Assembly: GCA_011049295.1 (NCBI GenBank)
Contig: DSCA01000112.1
Coordinates: 1 to 5,628 of the forward strand
DNA from: Thermoplasmatales archaeon
GTDB lineage: Archaea > Thermoplasmatota > E2 > UBA202 > DSCA01
Length of the DNA stretch: 5,628 bases
Direction: 5' to 3'
The notes beneath the pieces are model-generated. The model searched no databases. It was given only the letters and a program-made list of their open reading frames with translations, and had not been told where the DNA came from. Both the position numbers and the translations under genes were made by a program. The first letter of the stretch is position 1. The number at the start of each line of letters is the position of its first letter. Shown here in pieces: positions 5,145-5,628 of the stretch.

Positions 5145-5628
5145 TCACTTCTTTTTTTCAAAAACCTCCGGATTGATGCAGTGCCGGGGCCGCTCTCCCC
5201 GCAGGGAGGCCAGCAAATCCCGGGCCGCCATCTCCGCCATCTTGGCCCTCGTTTCACGGGAGGCAGACCCCGCATGCGGACACAGCAGCACATTGGAAAG
5301 AGAGGCCAGGCCGGGCGTCAATTCCGGCTCGTTTTCGAACACGTCCAGGGCGGCTCCGGCAATGGACCCGCTGCCCAGCGCCCGGACCAGCGCCCGCTCG
5401 TCCACGCACTGACCCCGGGCAGTGTTGATGAGAAACGCCGACGGCTTCATCATGTCCAGCTCCTCCCCGCCAATCAGGTGGTACGTGTGGTCGGTGAGCG
5501 GCAGATGCAGGGTGACGTAGTCCGCCGTACGCAGCAGCTCCCCCAGCTCCACGTAACGAGCGCCGCAGTCCCGCTCAAACTCCGGCTTCCGGGAGCGGTT
5601 GTGGTACAGTATGTCCATGTCAAAGCCC
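5145..5628 (-). CDS. D-isomer-specific 2-hydroxyacid dehydrogenase, glyoxylate/hydroxypyruvate reductase-like (5' end outside window)
   Basis: The C-terminal 160 residues are present; the frame runs through the right edge (GFD before the Met at 5618), so the N-terminal half and the GxGxxG nucleotide loop are missing. Counted from that internal Met, visible marks are ADYVTLHLPLT (32-42), LINTARGQCVDERALVRAL (63-81) with the substrate-binding Arg68 (codon 5415-5417), DVFENEP (92-98) with catalytic Glu97 (5328-5330), and CPHAGSAS (113-120) with catalytic His115 (5274-5276). These enzymes reduce 2-oxoacids such as glyoxylate or hydroxypyruvate with NAD(P)H in the cytoplasm. The segment ILYHNRSRKPE after the second Rossmann strand has Asn and Arg residues where NAD-specific enzymes usually have Asp, hinting at NADP(H). 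The ending CINPEVFEKKK fits glyoxylate reductase-type members. It converges on the regulator gene with only three bases between stops. Phosphoglycerate dehydrogenase without its ACT domain is a less likely alternative. Confidence 0.9.
   Translation of the reverse strand, partial: GFDMDILYHNRSRKPEFERDCGARYVELGELLRTADYVTLHLPLTDHTYHLIGGEELDMMKPSAFLINTARGQCVDERALVRALGSGSIAGAALDVFENEPELTPGLASLSNVLLCPHAGSASRETRAKMAEMAARDLLASLRGERPRHCINPEVFEKKK
5152..5158 (+). terminator. T-tract terminator candidate of the ribbon-helix-helix gene
   Basis: A run of seven T, extended to cttcttttttt, begins 10 bases after the stop codon of the regulator gene. U-tracts at transcript 3' ends are the usual archaeal intrinsic termination signal. 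The tract lies inside the convergent dehydrogenase gene, where its complement encodes the C-terminal Lys residues, so it may also simply reflect those Lys codons. Confidence 0.45.

Overview
The window is a compact, GC-rich, gene-dense segment that most likely comes from an archaeon. The supporting signs are AT-rich archaeal-type TATA elements about 25-32 bases upstream of start codons with almost no 5' leader, a eukaryote-like eIF2B-family protein, and a small archaeal-style ribbon-helix-helix regulator. The GC content and gene set would fit a Thermoplasmatota/Methanomassiliicoccales-like euryarchaeon, but that placement is an inference; no marker such as rRNA is present.

Layout from left to right. 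(1) Positions 1-1113, plus strand: the C-terminal part of an HtrA/DegP-type serine protease with an intact His-Asp-Ser triad and one PDZ domain, cut by the window edge. (2) A convergent minus-strand block read from 4857 down to 1138: an eIF2B-like protein, a lipoyl carrier protein GcvH, an OPT-family membrane transporter, and a PqqD-like small protein whose start overlaps the transporter's end by 11 bases. (3) Positions 4911-5141, plus strand: a 76-residue ribbon-helix-helix regulator divergent from the eIF2B-like gene. (4) Positions 5145-5628, minus strand: the C-terminal half of a D-2-hydroxyacid dehydrogenase (glyoxylate/hydroxypyruvate reductase-like), also cut by the window edge.

The minus-strand block is not clearly one operon. 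The first three genes each have their own plausible TATA element at a distance that would give a leaderless or near-leaderless mRNA; only the transporter and the PqqD-like gene look strictly co-transcribed. No pathway connects GcvH, the eIF2B-like protein and the transporter from this sequence alone.

The spots most worth a second look are the intergenic region at about 4858-4911, where one TATA-like element sits symmetrically between two divergent starts and a tandem 11-base direct repeat covers the regulator's start codon (candidate autoregulatory operator); the OPT-transporter/PqqD-like pair; and the eIF2B-like protein, which lacks the catalytic cysteine of its sugar-isomerase relatives. 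I see no mobile element, CRISPR array, tRNA or rRNA, and no gene-free stretch over 100 bases. I do not see convincing evidence of a wholly new system.
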